Of a stretch of 64,000 nt of DNA, positions 46,105 through 55,432 are shown piece by piece. The stretch spans positions 1-64,000 of the forward strand of contig DAIRGA010000004.1 in assembly GCA_036794825.1 (NCBI GenBank). Direction: 5' to 3'. Positions within the stretch are counted from its first letter, which is position 1, and every line of letters begins with the position of its first letter. Origin of the DNA: RZYY01 sp036794825. GTDB taxonomy: Bacteria > Bacteroidota > Bacteroidia > Bacteroidales > 4484-276. A program made the translations under genes and the position numbers. The notes beneath the pieces were generated by a model. That model did no database searches, had not been told where the DNA came from, and saw only the letters and a list, made by a program, of their open reading frames with translations.

Positions 46105-46668
46105 TCATTCAAACCGGAACTCAAAATCCACTTCGGGCATGAAGTCCTCTCTGCTCCAAACCAGGATTTTGTGGCTTCCCCGACTAATGGTAGAATCAGG
46201 TTGGAGTGAGATTTGGGTGAGTTGCAATTCATCAGGAACTTCCAACTGGTAGTGAGCGGTCTCGAAAGGCTCACCCCATTTGTGCGTAGTCATGACAATA
46301 TATTTGGCCTCCGTGGATTTGAGCTGCTGCCGGTAATGAATATGCCAGGCAGCTTCTTCATCTTTTTTTAAATCAACCAGAAACAGCGCTCCCCTCTCAT
46401 TCTGTCGGATGAGCATCGAAGTTGTATCCCCATCCCTGCATACTGAAATTTTACTGATATCGCCATAGCGCTCAACATCCGGAAAAGGATAGAAAAGTGT
46501 CTGACGCAAATCACCGCCACTGGTGTTGCGGAAATAGTAAAGTCCTTCTACTTCAAAATAATCCCTGTTCAGCCTAAAGGTCAAATCCTCGCTGTAAAAC
46601 CTCAGATTCTGCGCACCTGACTGCAGCACAAGGCTCCAGCACAAACAGATTAATATCGCTCTATTCAT
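46105..46668 (-). CDS. Exported hypothetical protein
   Basis: 187 residues with a signal peptide (MNRAILICLCWSLVLQSGA). The mature part is all-beta by appearance (LTFRLNRDYFEVEGLYYFRNTSGGDLRQTLFYPFPD), reminiscent of DUF4424-type periplasmic domains, but I do not recognise the family firmly. It contains no sorting domain, lipobox or catalytic motif. Its start overlaps the upstream T9SS protein gene by 8 bases, so the two are co-translated and may act together. Confidence 0.65.
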   Translation of the reverse strand: MNRAILICLCWSLVLQSGAQNLRFYSEDLTFRLNRDYFEVEGLYYFRNTSGGDLRQTLFYPFPDVERYGDISKISVCRDGDTTSMLIRQNERGALFLVDLKKDEEAAWHIHYRQQLKSTEAKYIVMTTHKWGEPFETAHYQLEVPDELQLTQISLQPDSTISRGSHKILVWSREDFMPEVDFEFRFE

Positions 46669-47755
46669 TGTAAATCACCATTTTAGAAGTGGCAACTTGC
46701 CGACCGTCCATCACCACCGAAATCAAGTACTGGCCTGCCGGCAGGTTTCTCTCCAACTTTTTGTTCCATTGATATTCAAAGACATTTTCAGCGAACTGCG
46801 ACCGGTTGATAGGGATGATCGAAACCAAAGATCCATTCAACTGGTTTACAAATATACAACCCTCGTGGAACTGAGTTTCCTGATCAATTTTCAGTGAAAT
46901 AGTCGTATAGTCGGTGAAAGGATTAGGGTAGTTAGTCACCGAAACCCGGCAGATATTTCCTATTGTAACGATTCCTACCGACATATCCACAATCAGATCC
47001 ACGGTTACTGTTGTACCGGGCTCCACTGTAACCCAGGTTTCCATGGGATACTCAACGTCATCCTTTTCAATCTGCCAGATTTTAAAGTTCATGGCCATAA
47101 CGGTTTTTGTAAAAAAACCGGCTTCATCGGTAAAAAGCTGAGTAAAAGGCCCGTTCGGGTACATATAATAAGGACTAGCATATTTAATCTCTGCAATATT
47201 AACGGGGTTGTTATTCTGATCATTCAGGTATCCCTGAAACACACCGATGCAATTACCCCACCCTCCATTGTAATGCGGCTGAGAACTCTTTACAGTCCAC
47301 CATGTTGTTTGAAAATTGATGTTTTCAGTCACCACATAATTAATTGACTGGCCGGGTAAAACAGGGCCTACAGATGAACCCGGAGGATTTCCCCAACTCA
47401 ATTCCTGCTGGTCAAAGAATGGATCTGGCCCCCAGGAAACTTTAACAAACCCTGATTGTGGCGAAATGCTGACCGGCTGAACAAGGTCATTATTGGTTAT
47501 CAGTAAATAGCCATGAACAAAAACCGGTTGATAATCAGGCTTAATCGTAAGAACTGACCAACTGCTCATAATCCATAAATCAAAAATCGAATTGATGCCA
47601 TTCCAGTAAAAAGCATCATCATTAAAAAGCAAATACCATTCTCCGTCCTCGAAATAGATTTCGCTCAGGACGTCTTCGGGAATGATTGGATTGGCTTTCA
47701 AATTAGCCGGCCATAGCGCTATGACCAAACAACCGGCCAGAAGCAATTTTTTCAT
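46661..47755 (-). CDS. T9SS-sorted secreted protein of unknown function
   Basis: 364 residues from ATG 47755, chosen because GGAGGATATC directly precedes it and it begins a clean signal peptide (MKKLLLAGCLVIALWPANLKA). Upstream in-frame Met codons (to 47800) would put extra residues before the signal. The body has no recognised enzyme motif (ISPQSGFVKVSWGPDPFF, WGNCIGVFQGYLNDQNN). The last 80 or so residues (VTNYPNPFTDYTTISL...GQYLISVVMDGRQVATSKMVIY) form a type A T9SS sorting domain. The downstream exported protein overlaps it by 8 bases. Confidence 0.82.
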   Translation of the reverse strand: MKKLLLAGCLVIALWPANLKANPIIPEDVLSEIYFEDGEWYLLFNDDAFYWNGINSIFDLWIMSSWSVLTIKPDYQPVFVHGYLLITNNDLVQPVSISPQSGFVKVSWGPDPFFDQQELSWGNPPGSSVGPVLPGQSINYVVTENINFQTTWWTVKSSQPHYNGGWGNCIGVFQGYLNDQNNNPVNIAEIKYASPYYMYPNGPFTQLFTDEAGFFTKTVMAMNFKIWQIEKDDVEYPMETWVTVEPGTTVTVDLIVDMSVGIVTIGNICRVSVTNYPNPFTDYTTISLKIDQETQFHEGCIFVNQLNGSLVSIIPINRSQFAENVFEYQWNKKLERNLPAGQYLISVVMDGRQVATSKMVIYNE

Positions 47756-47843
47756 GATATCCTCCATGTTTAAGTTGAGAAAAGATTTGATTTTGAACAC
47801 TTTCGAAAGTTACATCAAATCTCTCAACCTGTCAATGGGGAAA

Positions 47844-47880
47844 GAAAAAAAGCCAGAAGGTTTTCATTCCTCCTGGCCTT
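47844..47880 (-). terminator. Rho-independent terminator after the sortilin-like gene
   Basis: GCCAGAAGG (47852-47860) pairs with CCTCCTGGC (47869-47877), one mismatch. On the minus strand it is followed by seven T (47845-47851). It lies 20-55 bases past the stop at 47900. Confidence 0.85.
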
Positions 47881-47899
47881 ATTTGGTAAAAACTGAACT

Positions 47900-50800
47900 T
47901 TAATTCCTGTTCAGCTCTAGTATTCTTCCCGGCGTCCATGGAGCGCGGTATTTCTCCATTTCAGTTTCGATGGCTTTGATATCGCGGTCAATTTGTTGGA
48001 TTTCAGCAATAACCGGAGGCAGCTCCTCCATCAGGATGTCGTAGTTGTCGGTTTGGGTTTTGGTTGGCGCTGATGTTGATCCCCAGTGTGAGTAAGCTAT
48101 CACATCGAGCCTTTCGTTGAGGGGCATGGGTTCCGGTGGCACCTCTTCCCAGCTTGCTTTTGCCGGAGTACCGTAAAACGCGAATTCGATAGTTTTCAGT
48201 TGCTCTGCAATTTTCCTGGCGCGTTGCGATAGCTCAGCAGGAGCTCCGGGGGTATTGTGAAGCGCCTGCCTGATCAGTTCGTTTTTCTTCATCAAATCCT
48301 CCATAAAATTCTGCGTTCCACGCATTGTTCTGGCCAGTTCAGCTACTTTGTTCTGGTAGGCAACCAAAGCTTCGCGGTCCTGGGCAGGCAAAGTGGTGTT
48401 TTTCAGTGGTTTTGCAGTGAAAGTAACCGGGCCGGCCAACTCGGTGATATTACCATTGTGATCCATAGCCAGGGATACTGTATAATTTCCGGGCAAAGCA
48501 TGCATTCCTGAAGGTCCCTCAGAAAATGGATCAAACTTTTCTTTTCGGGTGCTCACCGGGTTTTTGCCCTGGTAACGCAAATTCCATACAGTCCGGTTGA
48601 TGCCGGTGGATGGTTTCTGGTAAAGTTTCCTTACGATTTCTCCTTTGCTGTCGGTGATAGTGAAGACAAGCATTGGCGGAAGTTCATTTTCCTCCTCAGC
48701 CAGTTGTTCACGGGTGGGTTGCGGGATGGGTTTTCCCTCCTTGAACAGCTCTTTCTCGTTTTCCTGGCGCTCCTGCTTTTTGGTTTTTGGAGCTTCCTTC
48801 ATATACCATGTAAAAGTGGCGCCAAAAGGAGGATTGGGAGCCACAAAATAGGTGGCGCCCTGGCCGTAGCGAAGATCGCCTTCGATAAACATCAGGGCAT
48901 CTTTTACAGGGAAAAGCAGCGCATCGCTGTTTTTAAGTTTGTCAGGAGTGATCTCCCGCAATGGCGAGTAGTCATCTATGATGTAAAAACCACGGCCAAA
49001 AGTAGCCACTACCAGGTCATTCTCCCTTTGCTGAATTTTGAGGTCTTTCATTGCAATATCGGGTATCCCGGCTGAGAGCTCAGTCCAGATTTTACCGCCA
49101 TCAACAGTGAAAAATACGTTGAACTCAGTTCCCACAAAAAGCAGATCCGGATTGATGTGATCCTGCACGATAGTGTGAACGGTTTCATTGTTGGGCAGGT
49201 TGCCGGCAATCGAAACCCATGAGTTTCCTTTATCGGCACTCTTCAGCAAATAGGGCTTAAAATCATCTCTTTTGATGTTGTCAAAAGCGGCAAACACAAT
49301 GTTGGCATCAAATTTTGAAGGCTTTACATCACTCACATAAGTATATTCCGGAACACCGGGGAAGTTGCTGATTCTGCGCCAGTTCAGGCCGCCGTCCTCT
49401 GATACCTGTATAAGTCCGTCATCGGTTCCGGCAAACAAAAGTCCTTCCCGTAGCGGCGATTCAGCCAGCGAAACAATGGTTCCCCATTGCGAAGTTGAAA
49501 CGTCCTTTGCCACTGCATTGGACGGCCAGAATTTTCCCATTACCGGAAACTGGTTCCGGTCTTCGTTGCGGGTGATATCCTCACTGATTACCTGCCAGCT
49601 ATTGCCACGGTCATCGCTGCGAAATACTTTGTTGGCAGCAATGTAGAGTCGTGTTTTTGAATGGGGGCTGAGGAAAAACGGAGTGTTCCAGTTCCAGCGG
49701 TAAGTTAATTCGCCTTTGCGGGGCTCAGGGCGGATTTTGATCCCTTCTTCCGATTTCTTGTCATATCGGTAAATATTTCCATATTGGTAGGCTGAATAAA
49801 CGATATCAGGATTTCCCGGCTCGATAGCCTGGAAAAAACCATCGCCGCCAAGTGTAGTGATCCATTCGCCGCTGGTAACACCGGAAGAGCTGATGCTCCT
49901 CGAAGGACCACCGAGGCTGTTGTTATCCTGTGTGCCGCCATAAACCCAGTAAAAAGGTTCTGAATCATCCACATTCACGCGATAAAACTGGGTTACCGGG
50001 AGGTTGCTCTTGAAAAGCCAGTTTTTGCCGCTATCGAAGGTCTCATAAATTCCCCCATCACCGCCAATCATAAAATGGTCAGTGTTATCTGGGTCAATCC
50101 ACATGGCGTGGTCATCCACGTGACGGCCGCTGAGGCCAAGGGCAGTCCAGGTTTTTCCTCCATCCAGAGTTACTTTGGATACCACATCAAGCGAATAAAC
50201 TTTGTTGACATCCTTAGGATCGGGTACAATAATGTTAAAATATTGGCCACCAGCCTGGTAATCATTCATTTTCTCCCAGGTAACACCCCTGTTGGCGGAC
50301 CTGAAAAATCCACCCTGGTTATCGGCAGCTTCCATAATCAGATAAAGAACATCAGGATTAGGAGGTGAAACAACGATACACATGCCTCCAATATGCCCGC
50401 CGGGGAGACCGTTCATAATTTTATTCCAGGTTTTGCCACCGTCTGTGGATTTATAAACCGCTGACTCGGGGCCTCCGCCAATTTTGGTAAAAACATGCCG
50501 TCTGCGCTGCTCTGAAGTAGCATAAAGAACATCAGGATCGCGCGGATCCATTACCACTTCGTTCACACCTGTATTTTCGCTGATTTCAAGAATTTTCTCC
50601 CATGTTTTCCCACCGTCAATGGTTTTGTAAAGGCCGCGCTCTCCACCAGGCCCCCAGGCTGAGCCTTCTGCAGCCACATAAACGATATTTCCGTTTTTAG
50701 GATGAATAACAATCCTTCCTATTTGCCTTGATTCTTTCAGACCCATATTTTCCCAGGATTTTCCCCCATCACCCGACCGGTAAACACCATTGCCATATCC

Positions 50801-51256
50801 TAGTGCCCGTTGGTGGTTATTTTCACCGGTTCCTAACCAAACAACGCTGGTGTTGGAGGGGTCAATGGCAATTGCCCCCATCGAATAAACACCGTTGTTA
50901 TCGAAAATCGGGGTGAAAGTAGTACCGTTGTTGACGGTTTTCCACACATGCCCCGAAGCCACAGCAGTATAGTACTCACTGCTGTTGTTGGGGTTGACAG
51001 CAAAAGCAGCAATTCTGCCGGACGTAAAAGCCGGTCCGATCCCTCGCCATTTCAGCCCTGAAAAGGTAGATGACTTTAAAGTATCTCCCTTGCTTTCGGT
51101 GTCCTTTTTCTTTTGAGCCTGCACTTGCTGAGATGAAAAAACAAATATCAAAGCCAGCAGAATCGAGATCATCTTGCTGGTTATCAAGCTCTTCGCTGAG
51201 TTAAATGTTGAAATCATAAATTTTGTTGTTGATAAAAGTTGTTTTAGAAAATTCAT
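47900..51256 (-). CDS. Large secreted VPS10/sortilin-like beta-propeller protein
   Basis: 1,118 residues. A signal peptide (ISILLALIFVFSSQQVQAQ) precedes many BNR/Asp-box repeats, for example SGDGGKSWENM, TIDGGKTWEKI, STDGGKTWNKI and SEDGGLNWRRI, forming two propellers over about 55-760, as in VPS10/sortilin-type proteins often annotated as glycosyl hydrolases. The C-terminal 350 residues hold a beta-sandwich (VFTITDSKGEIVRKL) and helices. No glycosidase acid pair is obvious, and no T9SS tail is visible. Met 14 (51217) or Met 29 (51172) may be the true start: a -7 element at 51261-51268 would place transcription start at or after ATG 51256. Substrate unknown. Confidence 0.82.
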   Translation of the reverse strand: MNFLKQLLSTTKFMISTFNSAKSLITSKMISILLALIFVFSSQQVQAQKKKDTESKGDTLKSSTFSGLKWRGIGPAFTSGRIAAFAVNPNNSSEYYTAVASGHVWKTVNNGTTFTPIFDNNGVYSMGAIAIDPSNTSVVWLGTGENNHQRALGYGNGVYRSGDGGKSWENMGLKESRQIGRIVIHPKNGNIVYVAAEGSAWGPGGERGLYKTIDGGKTWEKILEISENTGVNEVVMDPRDPDVLYATSEQRRRHVFTKIGGGPESAVYKSTDGGKTWNKIMNGLPGGHIGGMCIVVSPPNPDVLYLIMEAADNQGGFFRSANRGVTWEKMNDYQAGGQYFNIIVPDPKDVNKVYSLDVVSKVTLDGGKTWTALGLSGRHVDDHAMWIDPDNTDHFMIGGDGGIYETFDSGKNWLFKSNLPVTQFYRVNVDDSEPFYWVYGGTQDNNSLGGPSRSISSSGVTSGEWITTLGGDGFFQAIEPGNPDIVYSAYQYGNIYRYDKKSEEGIKIRPEPRKGELTYRWNWNTPFFLSPHSKTRLYIAANKVFRSDDRGNSWQVISEDITRNEDRNQFPVMGKFWPSNAVAKDVSTSQWGTIVSLAESPLREGLLFAGTDDGLIQVSEDGGLNWRRISNFPGVPEYTYVSDVKPSKFDANIVFAAFDNIKRDDFKPYLLKSADKGNSWVSIAGNLPNNETVHTIVQDHINPDLLFVGTEFNVFFTVDGGKIWTELSAGIPDIAMKDLKIQQRENDLVVATFGRGFYIIDDYSPLREITPDKLKNSDALLFPVKDALMFIEGDLRYGQGATYFVAPNPPFGATFTWYMKEAPKTKKQERQENEKELFKEGKPIPQPTREQLAEEENELPPMLVFTITDSKGEIVRKLYQKPSTGINRTVWNLRYQGKNPVSTRKEKFDPFSEGPSGMHALPGNYTVSLAMDHNGNITELAGPVTFTAKPLKNTTLPAQDREALVAYQNKVAELARTMRGTQNFMEDLMKKNELIRQALHNTPGAPAELSQRARKIAEQLKTIEFAFYGTPAKASWEEVPPEPMPLNERLDVIAYSHWGSTSAPTKTQTDNYDILMEELPPVIAEIQQIDRDIKAIETEMEKYRAPWTPGRILELNRN

Positions 51257-51260
51257 TTTT

Positions 51261-51268
51261 CAAAAGTA
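51261..51268 (-). promoter_or_regulatory. -7 element (TACTTTTG) near the sortilin-like gene
   Basis: Minus-strand TACTTTTG ends 5 bases from ATG 51256. If used, translation must start at a later Met (51217 or 51172). A second match (TAATTTTG, minus, about 51392-51399) lies further upstream. Confidence 0.4.
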
Positions 51269-51405
51269 GAATTGTTTTAATCACTGAAAGCCATTGCACG
51301 GTGAAATAGTATGAAATTGTAAAATCTTTCAACCCGGACACGTCCAATCAGCAAGCACCTCAATGTTTTTGGATTTAAGCTAATTTCGCAGCAAAATTAC
51401 TTTTT

Positions 51406-52623
51406 ATGAATTTCGGTTTTAAGATTCTTGTTTTCCTGTTATTGGCATTGGAGCCGTCTGTTTGTTTTGGACAGCGTAATACAGCATCAATGGCTGTAGT
51501 ACCGGGTATTGGTCAGGTTTTAAACCATAATCCCTCCGAATCAAAAGATCTCGTTGCCGGATTTATCACTCTTAAACGCTTTGGCACAGCACCAATGACT
51601 GTTCAGTTTAAGGATATTTCGCAAGGCCAGCCAACCGAATGGAACTGGAATTTTGGTGATGGAACTTCTGATACCTTAAAAAACCCGGTACATACCTATT
51701 CAGAACCAGGAAATTATACCATAAAATTGAGTGTAACCAATTCAACCTCATCGTCTTCGCTCACCCGGAACAACTACATCGTTGTTGCTGCCGACGGTGC
51801 CTGTGATACATTGGCCTACCCGCTCATTGGAGATTATGCGCTTTACATCATTTCCGACAACGGCGCCGGATATGTTTCCGGAAACAATTCCTACGGCGAC
51901 CTGGCCAAAGCAAGCTATTTCGGCGCTATTGAGCCGCAAAGCACACTTATCGGTTGTATTTTTGATTTTGCAATAGCCAAACGCTCTCTGGCAAGCGACC
52001 AGCCGATAAAATTCAAAGTCTGGGAAAGCAACGGCATAAATAACTCACCCGGTACTTTGATAACGCAGCAAGAAGTTTCATTATCTCAAATTGCCGATGA
52101 GGTGAGTTTTGGCTGGCCATCAATGGTATTTTTCGATGAACCGCCCTCGATCAGCAACCCCTTTTTCGCCGGCGTTGAGTTGCCTCAGAATCCTGGTGAC
52201 ACACTGGCGCTATATACCAACCTGGATGGTGATGTGGTTGCTGGAAATGGATGGGAGCAGCATGACAACGGAAACTGGTATCCTTACTCCAACTCCCAGT
52301 TCAGCTGGAGCATTGAAATTGACCATGCCATTTTCCCTTTGATGTGCCAGGCCACGGGCATTCAAAACCATTTGTTTGATAACCAGGTGCTGGTTTATCC
52401 AATTCCGGCCAACGACCGGATCAATGTCGCATTGATGGAACCGGCATATTACGAAGCCAGTATCTCGGTTTTAGATCTAACCGGCAGAATTTGTTTTAGC
52501 CAACCCGACAAATTTCGTTCAGCAACAACATTCAATGTAAGTCATTTGAAAAGCGGTATTTATATCCTGAAAATAGAGATGGGCAGTAAAGTTTTCTATC
52601 GCAAAATAATGATTGAGAGATAA
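51406..52623 (+). CDS. PKD-domain protein with T9SS sorting domain
   Basis: 405 residues. A signal peptide (MNFGFKILVFLLLALEPSVCFG) is followed by a PKD domain (about 55-125) with the classic EWNWNFGDGTSD and HTYSEPGNYTIKLSV motifs. A central region of about 190 residues (TLAYPLIGDYALYIISDNGAGY...) is unassigned. The end (VLVYPIPANDRINVAL...GIYILKIEMGSKVFYRKIMI) is a type A T9SS sorting domain. It is probably a surface or secreted protein; the central domain could bind or cleave a polymer, but nothing shows this. It converges on the photolyase gene with 18 bp between stops. Confidence 0.85.
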   Translation: MNFGFKILVFLLLALEPSVCFGQRNTASMAVVPGIGQVLNHNPSESKDLVAGFITLKRFGTAPMTVQFKDISQGQPTEWNWNFGDGTSDTLKNPVHTYSEPGNYTIKLSVTNSTSSSSLTRNNYIVVAADGACDTLAYPLIGDYALYIISDNGAGYVSGNNSYGDLAKASYFGAIEPQSTLIGCIFDFAIAKRSLASDQPIKFKVWESNGINNSPGTLITQQEVSLSQIADEVSFGWPSMVFFDEPPSISNPFFAGVELPQNPGDTLALYTNLDGDVVAGNGWEQHDNGNWYPYSNSQFSWSIEIDHAIFPLMCQATGIQNHLFDNQVLVYPIPANDRINVALMEPAYYEASISVLDLTGRICFSQPDKFRSATTFNVSHLKSGIYILKIEMGSKVFYRKIMIER

Positions 52624-52641
52624 TTACGATCTGACCTGTCT

Positions 52642-54171
52642 TTACAGATTTTCCAGATCCGTCAGGTATTTTTCAGCCTGTTCAACAATCCTTGCCCGCT
52701 CTTCACTATCTATACGATCGAGATTACGGTAAACCATTCCTATCCTGGGGTTCTTACGAAGTTTTTCTTCATGCTGCAGGTAGAAATACCAGAAAAGGCT
52801 GTTGAAAGGGCAGGCTTTGTTGCCCGTCCGTTTGGTGGAATCATAAAAGCAATTCCGGCAGTAATCGCTCATTTTGCTGATGTAATTGGCTGAGCTTACA
52901 TAGGGCTTTGAGGCCATGATACCGCCATCGGCATACTGGCTCATACCACGTGTGTTGGTGATTTCAACCCATTCAAAAGCATCAATGTAAACTCCAAGAT
53001 ACCACTCATCCACTTCATCAGGATGGATCTGCGCCAGCAAAGCAAAATTCCCGGTAATCATAAGTCGCTGAATGTGATGGGCATAAGCTTTGTCAAGCGA
53101 CTGACCGATTGCATGTTTCATACAATTCATCCGGGTTTTACCACTCCAGTAAAAATCAGGGAGTTTGTTGTTATGTTGAAAAAAGTTCAATGAAGCGTAT
53201 TCCGGCATTTTGGCCCAGTAAACTCCCCGTACATATTCACGCCAACCGATGATCTGCCTGATAAATCCTTCCACCTGTTCTATTCCGGTTTCATCTTTTC
53301 GATGGATCCATTCCTCCAAAACGATTGCAACTACTTCATCCGGCCGGATCATTTTCGTATTCAGGGCAAAAGAAATTCTTGAATGAAACAGCGACCATGA
53401 CTTTTCGGTCATGGCATCCTGATAAGTGCCAAAATAGGGCAAAAGGTGAAGATTGAAATACTGAAGAACCATCAGCGCCTGCTCCCGGTTGATAGGATAG
53501 GCAAACTGAGCGGGATCGGCGCTTCCAAAAAATTTCACACCCGATTTTACTAAATCTGAAAAAACCTCTGAGCAGTCGTTTGTATACTCCAACGGTTGTG
53601 GAATCTGAATCTTTCCGTCAAATTTTTTTCTGTTTTCGATGTCATAATTCCACTTGCCGCCGACGGGTTTGCCGTTCTCCATCAAAATATTCAGCCTTTT
53701 CCGTATCATCCTGTAAAAACTCTCCATCAGGAAATTTTTCCCGCCAAAAAAATCCCTGACTTCATATCTTTCCGTCAGAAAATGCTCTGATGAAACCATA
53801 CCCGAAGGCACGGGAAGCGTTTCGCAAACCGATTTTAAAACCTGATCCACACGGTACTCGTCTGGTTCCTGGTATTCGAACTTGTCAAAATACTGGTTTT
53901 TAATAATTTCCCTGATATTCCTGCCAAAGTCATCGAGGTTGTTCTCATCTGTGAGCAGCAGGTAAATCACTTTGTGACCTTTGTTTTTAAGGGTTTTGGC
54001 CAGATCCCTCATGCCGGCAAGCACACCGAGCAGTTTCTGGAGATGGTGCATTATGTAATCCGTCTCCGGTCTGATCTCCATCATCAGATAGGTAATATTC
54101 TCATCAGGGGTATTAAACCATGAATGATTGGGGTTGAGCTGGTCGCCAAGGATTAGTCGCAGGGTTTTCAT
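52642..54171 (-). CDS. phrB: Fe-S (6-4) photolyase / FeS-BCP cryptochrome, PhrB type
   Basis: 509 residues from ATG 54171 (MKTLRLILGDQLN). The in-frame ATG at 54210 lies upstream of the likely transcription start. The protein uses FAD and light to repair UV (6-4) photoproducts. Counting from this start, cysteines fall at 350 (RMNC), 438 and 441 (YCRNC) and 454 (KACPF), His at 365-366 (AYAHH) and Tyr at 424 and 430. As I recall, these are the very numbers of the [4Fe-4S] ligands and active-site residues of Agrobacterium PhrB, which supports both identity and start. The N-terminal antenna domain begins LILGDQLNPNHSW. Such proteins usually carry a lumazine antenna. Confidence 0.95.
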   Translation of the reverse strand: MKTLRLILGDQLNPNHSWFNTPDENITYLMMEIRPETDYIMHHLQKLLGVLAGMRDLAKTLKNKGHKVIYLLLTDENNLDDFGRNIREIIKNQYFDKFEYQEPDEYRVDQVLKSVCETLPVPSGMVSSEHFLTERYEVRDFFGGKNFLMESFYRMIRKRLNILMENGKPVGGKWNYDIENRKKFDGKIQIPQPLEYTNDCSEVFSDLVKSGVKFFGSADPAQFAYPINREQALMVLQYFNLHLLPYFGTYQDAMTEKSWSLFHSRISFALNTKMIRPDEVVAIVLEEWIHRKDETGIEQVEGFIRQIIGWREYVRGVYWAKMPEYASLNFFQHNNKLPDFYWSGKTRMNCMKHAIGQSLDKAYAHHIQRLMITGNFALLAQIHPDEVDEWYLGVYIDAFEWVEITNTRGMSQYADGGIMASKPYVSSANYISKMSDYCRNCFYDSTKRTGNKACPFNSLFWYFYLQHEEKLRKNPRIGMVYRNLDRIDSEERARIVEQAEKYLTDLENL

Positions 54172-54185
54172 ACACTTGTTTTTGG

Positions 54186-54193
54186 CAAAAATA
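54186..54193 (-). promoter_or_regulatory. -7 element (TATTTTTG) for phrB
   Basis: Minus-strand TATTTTTG, 15 bases from ATG 54171. It favours that start over ATG 54210. Confidence 0.5.
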
Positions 54194-54302
54194 AACCAAA
54201 CGGGCTGCAATCAGGTCAAAAGAAAAACTCTGGTTTGAATAAATCAATTCAGTACTTTCCGAATAAAATTAATCAATCGTCCTGAAACCCTTGATTTCTT
54301 TA

Positions 54303-54445
54303 ATCCCGAAAATTCGGGATATTTTTAGAATTAGGGTGACCTTTTCCTACAATACTTACATCGCCTACGGCGAATTCCGCGTAGCGGATAAAGTATTGTA
54401 GCAGAGAATTTTACAATTTGCAAAATTTCCACGTAGTGGATTTAC
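54303..54445. repeat. Intergenic cluster of nested palindromes (possible cruciform or REP-like element)
   Basis: In the 303-bp gap between phrB and the MbnP-like gene. (1) ATCCCGAA / TTCGGGAT, 2-base centre, 54303-54320. (2) An 11-bp perfect outer stem CTACAATACTT (54347-54357) / AAGTATTGTAG (54391-54401) encloses two hairpins, TCGCC-TAC-GGCGA (54361-54373) and TCCGC-GTA-GCGGA (54376-54388). (3) TCCAC-GTA-GTGGA (54428-54440), flanked by imperfect A/T arms. All three inner hairpins have 5-bp stems and a 3-base TAC or GTA loop. No ORF is present. It looks like a structured mobile or regulatory repeat, not a simple terminator. Confidence 0.7.
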
Positions 54446-54474
54446 AAATTTTAATCGGTCCGCAGTGAAATCAA

Positions 54475-55350
54475 TTATTTTATCAGCACTGTAAAAACAT
54501 CAGCCTTACCGTTATCGCAGCCCATTTTCATGGCATCCTGCTTCTGCATAATGCTGCCTCCCCAGTAGTTGTGGTCGTAAATGTGAGGATTTTGAAACCA
54601 ATTCTGTACGTTCATCCGGATTTCGAAATCAAGCGTATCACCCTCTCTTAAGGCAAATGCTGAGTTGGGGAGTTGCACTTCAAAGTAATTCTGAACAAAA
54701 CCGATGATCGAATCGGGGTTGGTTGCACTTCCTTTGTAAATCGTGCAGCAGCGCTGACATTTACCGCTAACCGGATTGGAAAGGATGGGGTTGGAAGCGC
54801 CTGCTGAGTAAATCTGGCCAATGCCCAGATGAAAAGCAAAGGGCAGCGATTGCTGGTTCTCATCGAGCCATTTGCCGTTGAGCTTCATGTAGTGATATCC
54901 ACCGCCAAGCACCTCCGGCCAAAACATATCCCGCTCAGGGGGATTGACAAACATCAGGCTTTGGTTTTTTTCTTCGGAAATGCCAAAAGTGAAGGAGATT
55001 TTTTGAAAGTTGCCCGGTTCAATATCATCAAACACATTCCAGATCCGAGTTTCAGACAGGTCAGTATCCACGTAGTGAATATCTTTCCAGGCATCGATCA
55101 ATTGAAATGAGCCGTCGCTGCGATGAAGTTTAATGTCGGAAACAAAATATTGTATCTCGTTCACCATGTATTGATTACCAGCAGCATTGGTATAGATCAT
55201 CTGGTCGAAAACCAATGGCTGATCATCAGCAAAATGGGTGAAGGTAAAATTGATCTTAGCTGCATCAGCCTTTGGATCATTCTCGGAAGGATTGCAGGAA
55301 ACGAAAAGTATAAAACACAGAAAAACGAGTAAAATCTTCATCTTTAACAT
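54475..55350 (-). CDS. MbnP-like lipoprotein (putative copper-binding)
   Basis: 291 residues; ATG 55341 (MKILLVFLC) is an equally good start. Signal peptide with lipobox (LFVSC). The conserved sequence FTHFADDQPLVFDQMIYTNA, GNQYMVNEIQYFVSDIKL and HYVDTDL matches the MbnP-like family, whose methanobactin-locus members bind copper. A cysteine cluster, GKCQRCCTIYKG, lies near residue 215. It is the last gene of an apparent operon with a small lipoprotein and an OprC-like receptor. No MbnH-type di-haem partner is in the window. Copper role is inferred from family and neighbours. Confidence 0.8.
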   Translation of the reverse strand: MLKMKILLVFLCFILFVSCNPSENDPKADAAKINFTFTHFADDQPLVFDQMIYTNAAGNQYMVNEIQYFVSDIKLHRSDGSFQLIDAWKDIHYVDTDLSETRIWNVFDDIEPGNFQKISFTFGISEEKNQSLMFVNPPERDMFWPEVLGGGYHYMKLNGKWLDENQQSLPFAFHLGIGQIYSAGASNPILSNPVSGKCQRCCTIYKGSATNPDSIIGFVQNYFEVQLPNSAFALREGDTLDFEIRMNVQNWFQNPHIYDHNYWGGSIMQKQDAMKMGCDNGKADVFTVLIK

Positions 55351-55432
55351 CTTACAGGGAATATTTTCGACACCGCCAAATGCGTAACAAAGTCCTTTTC
55401 AAAACGAGATGATAGAGGTATTATTTCAGATG

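Noticed and set aside
54303..54326. ATCCCGAA/TTCGGGAT hairpin followed by ATTTTT as a plus-strand terminator
   Set aside because: No plus-strand gene ends here; both flanking genes are on the minus strand. It fits better as part of the palindrome cluster.
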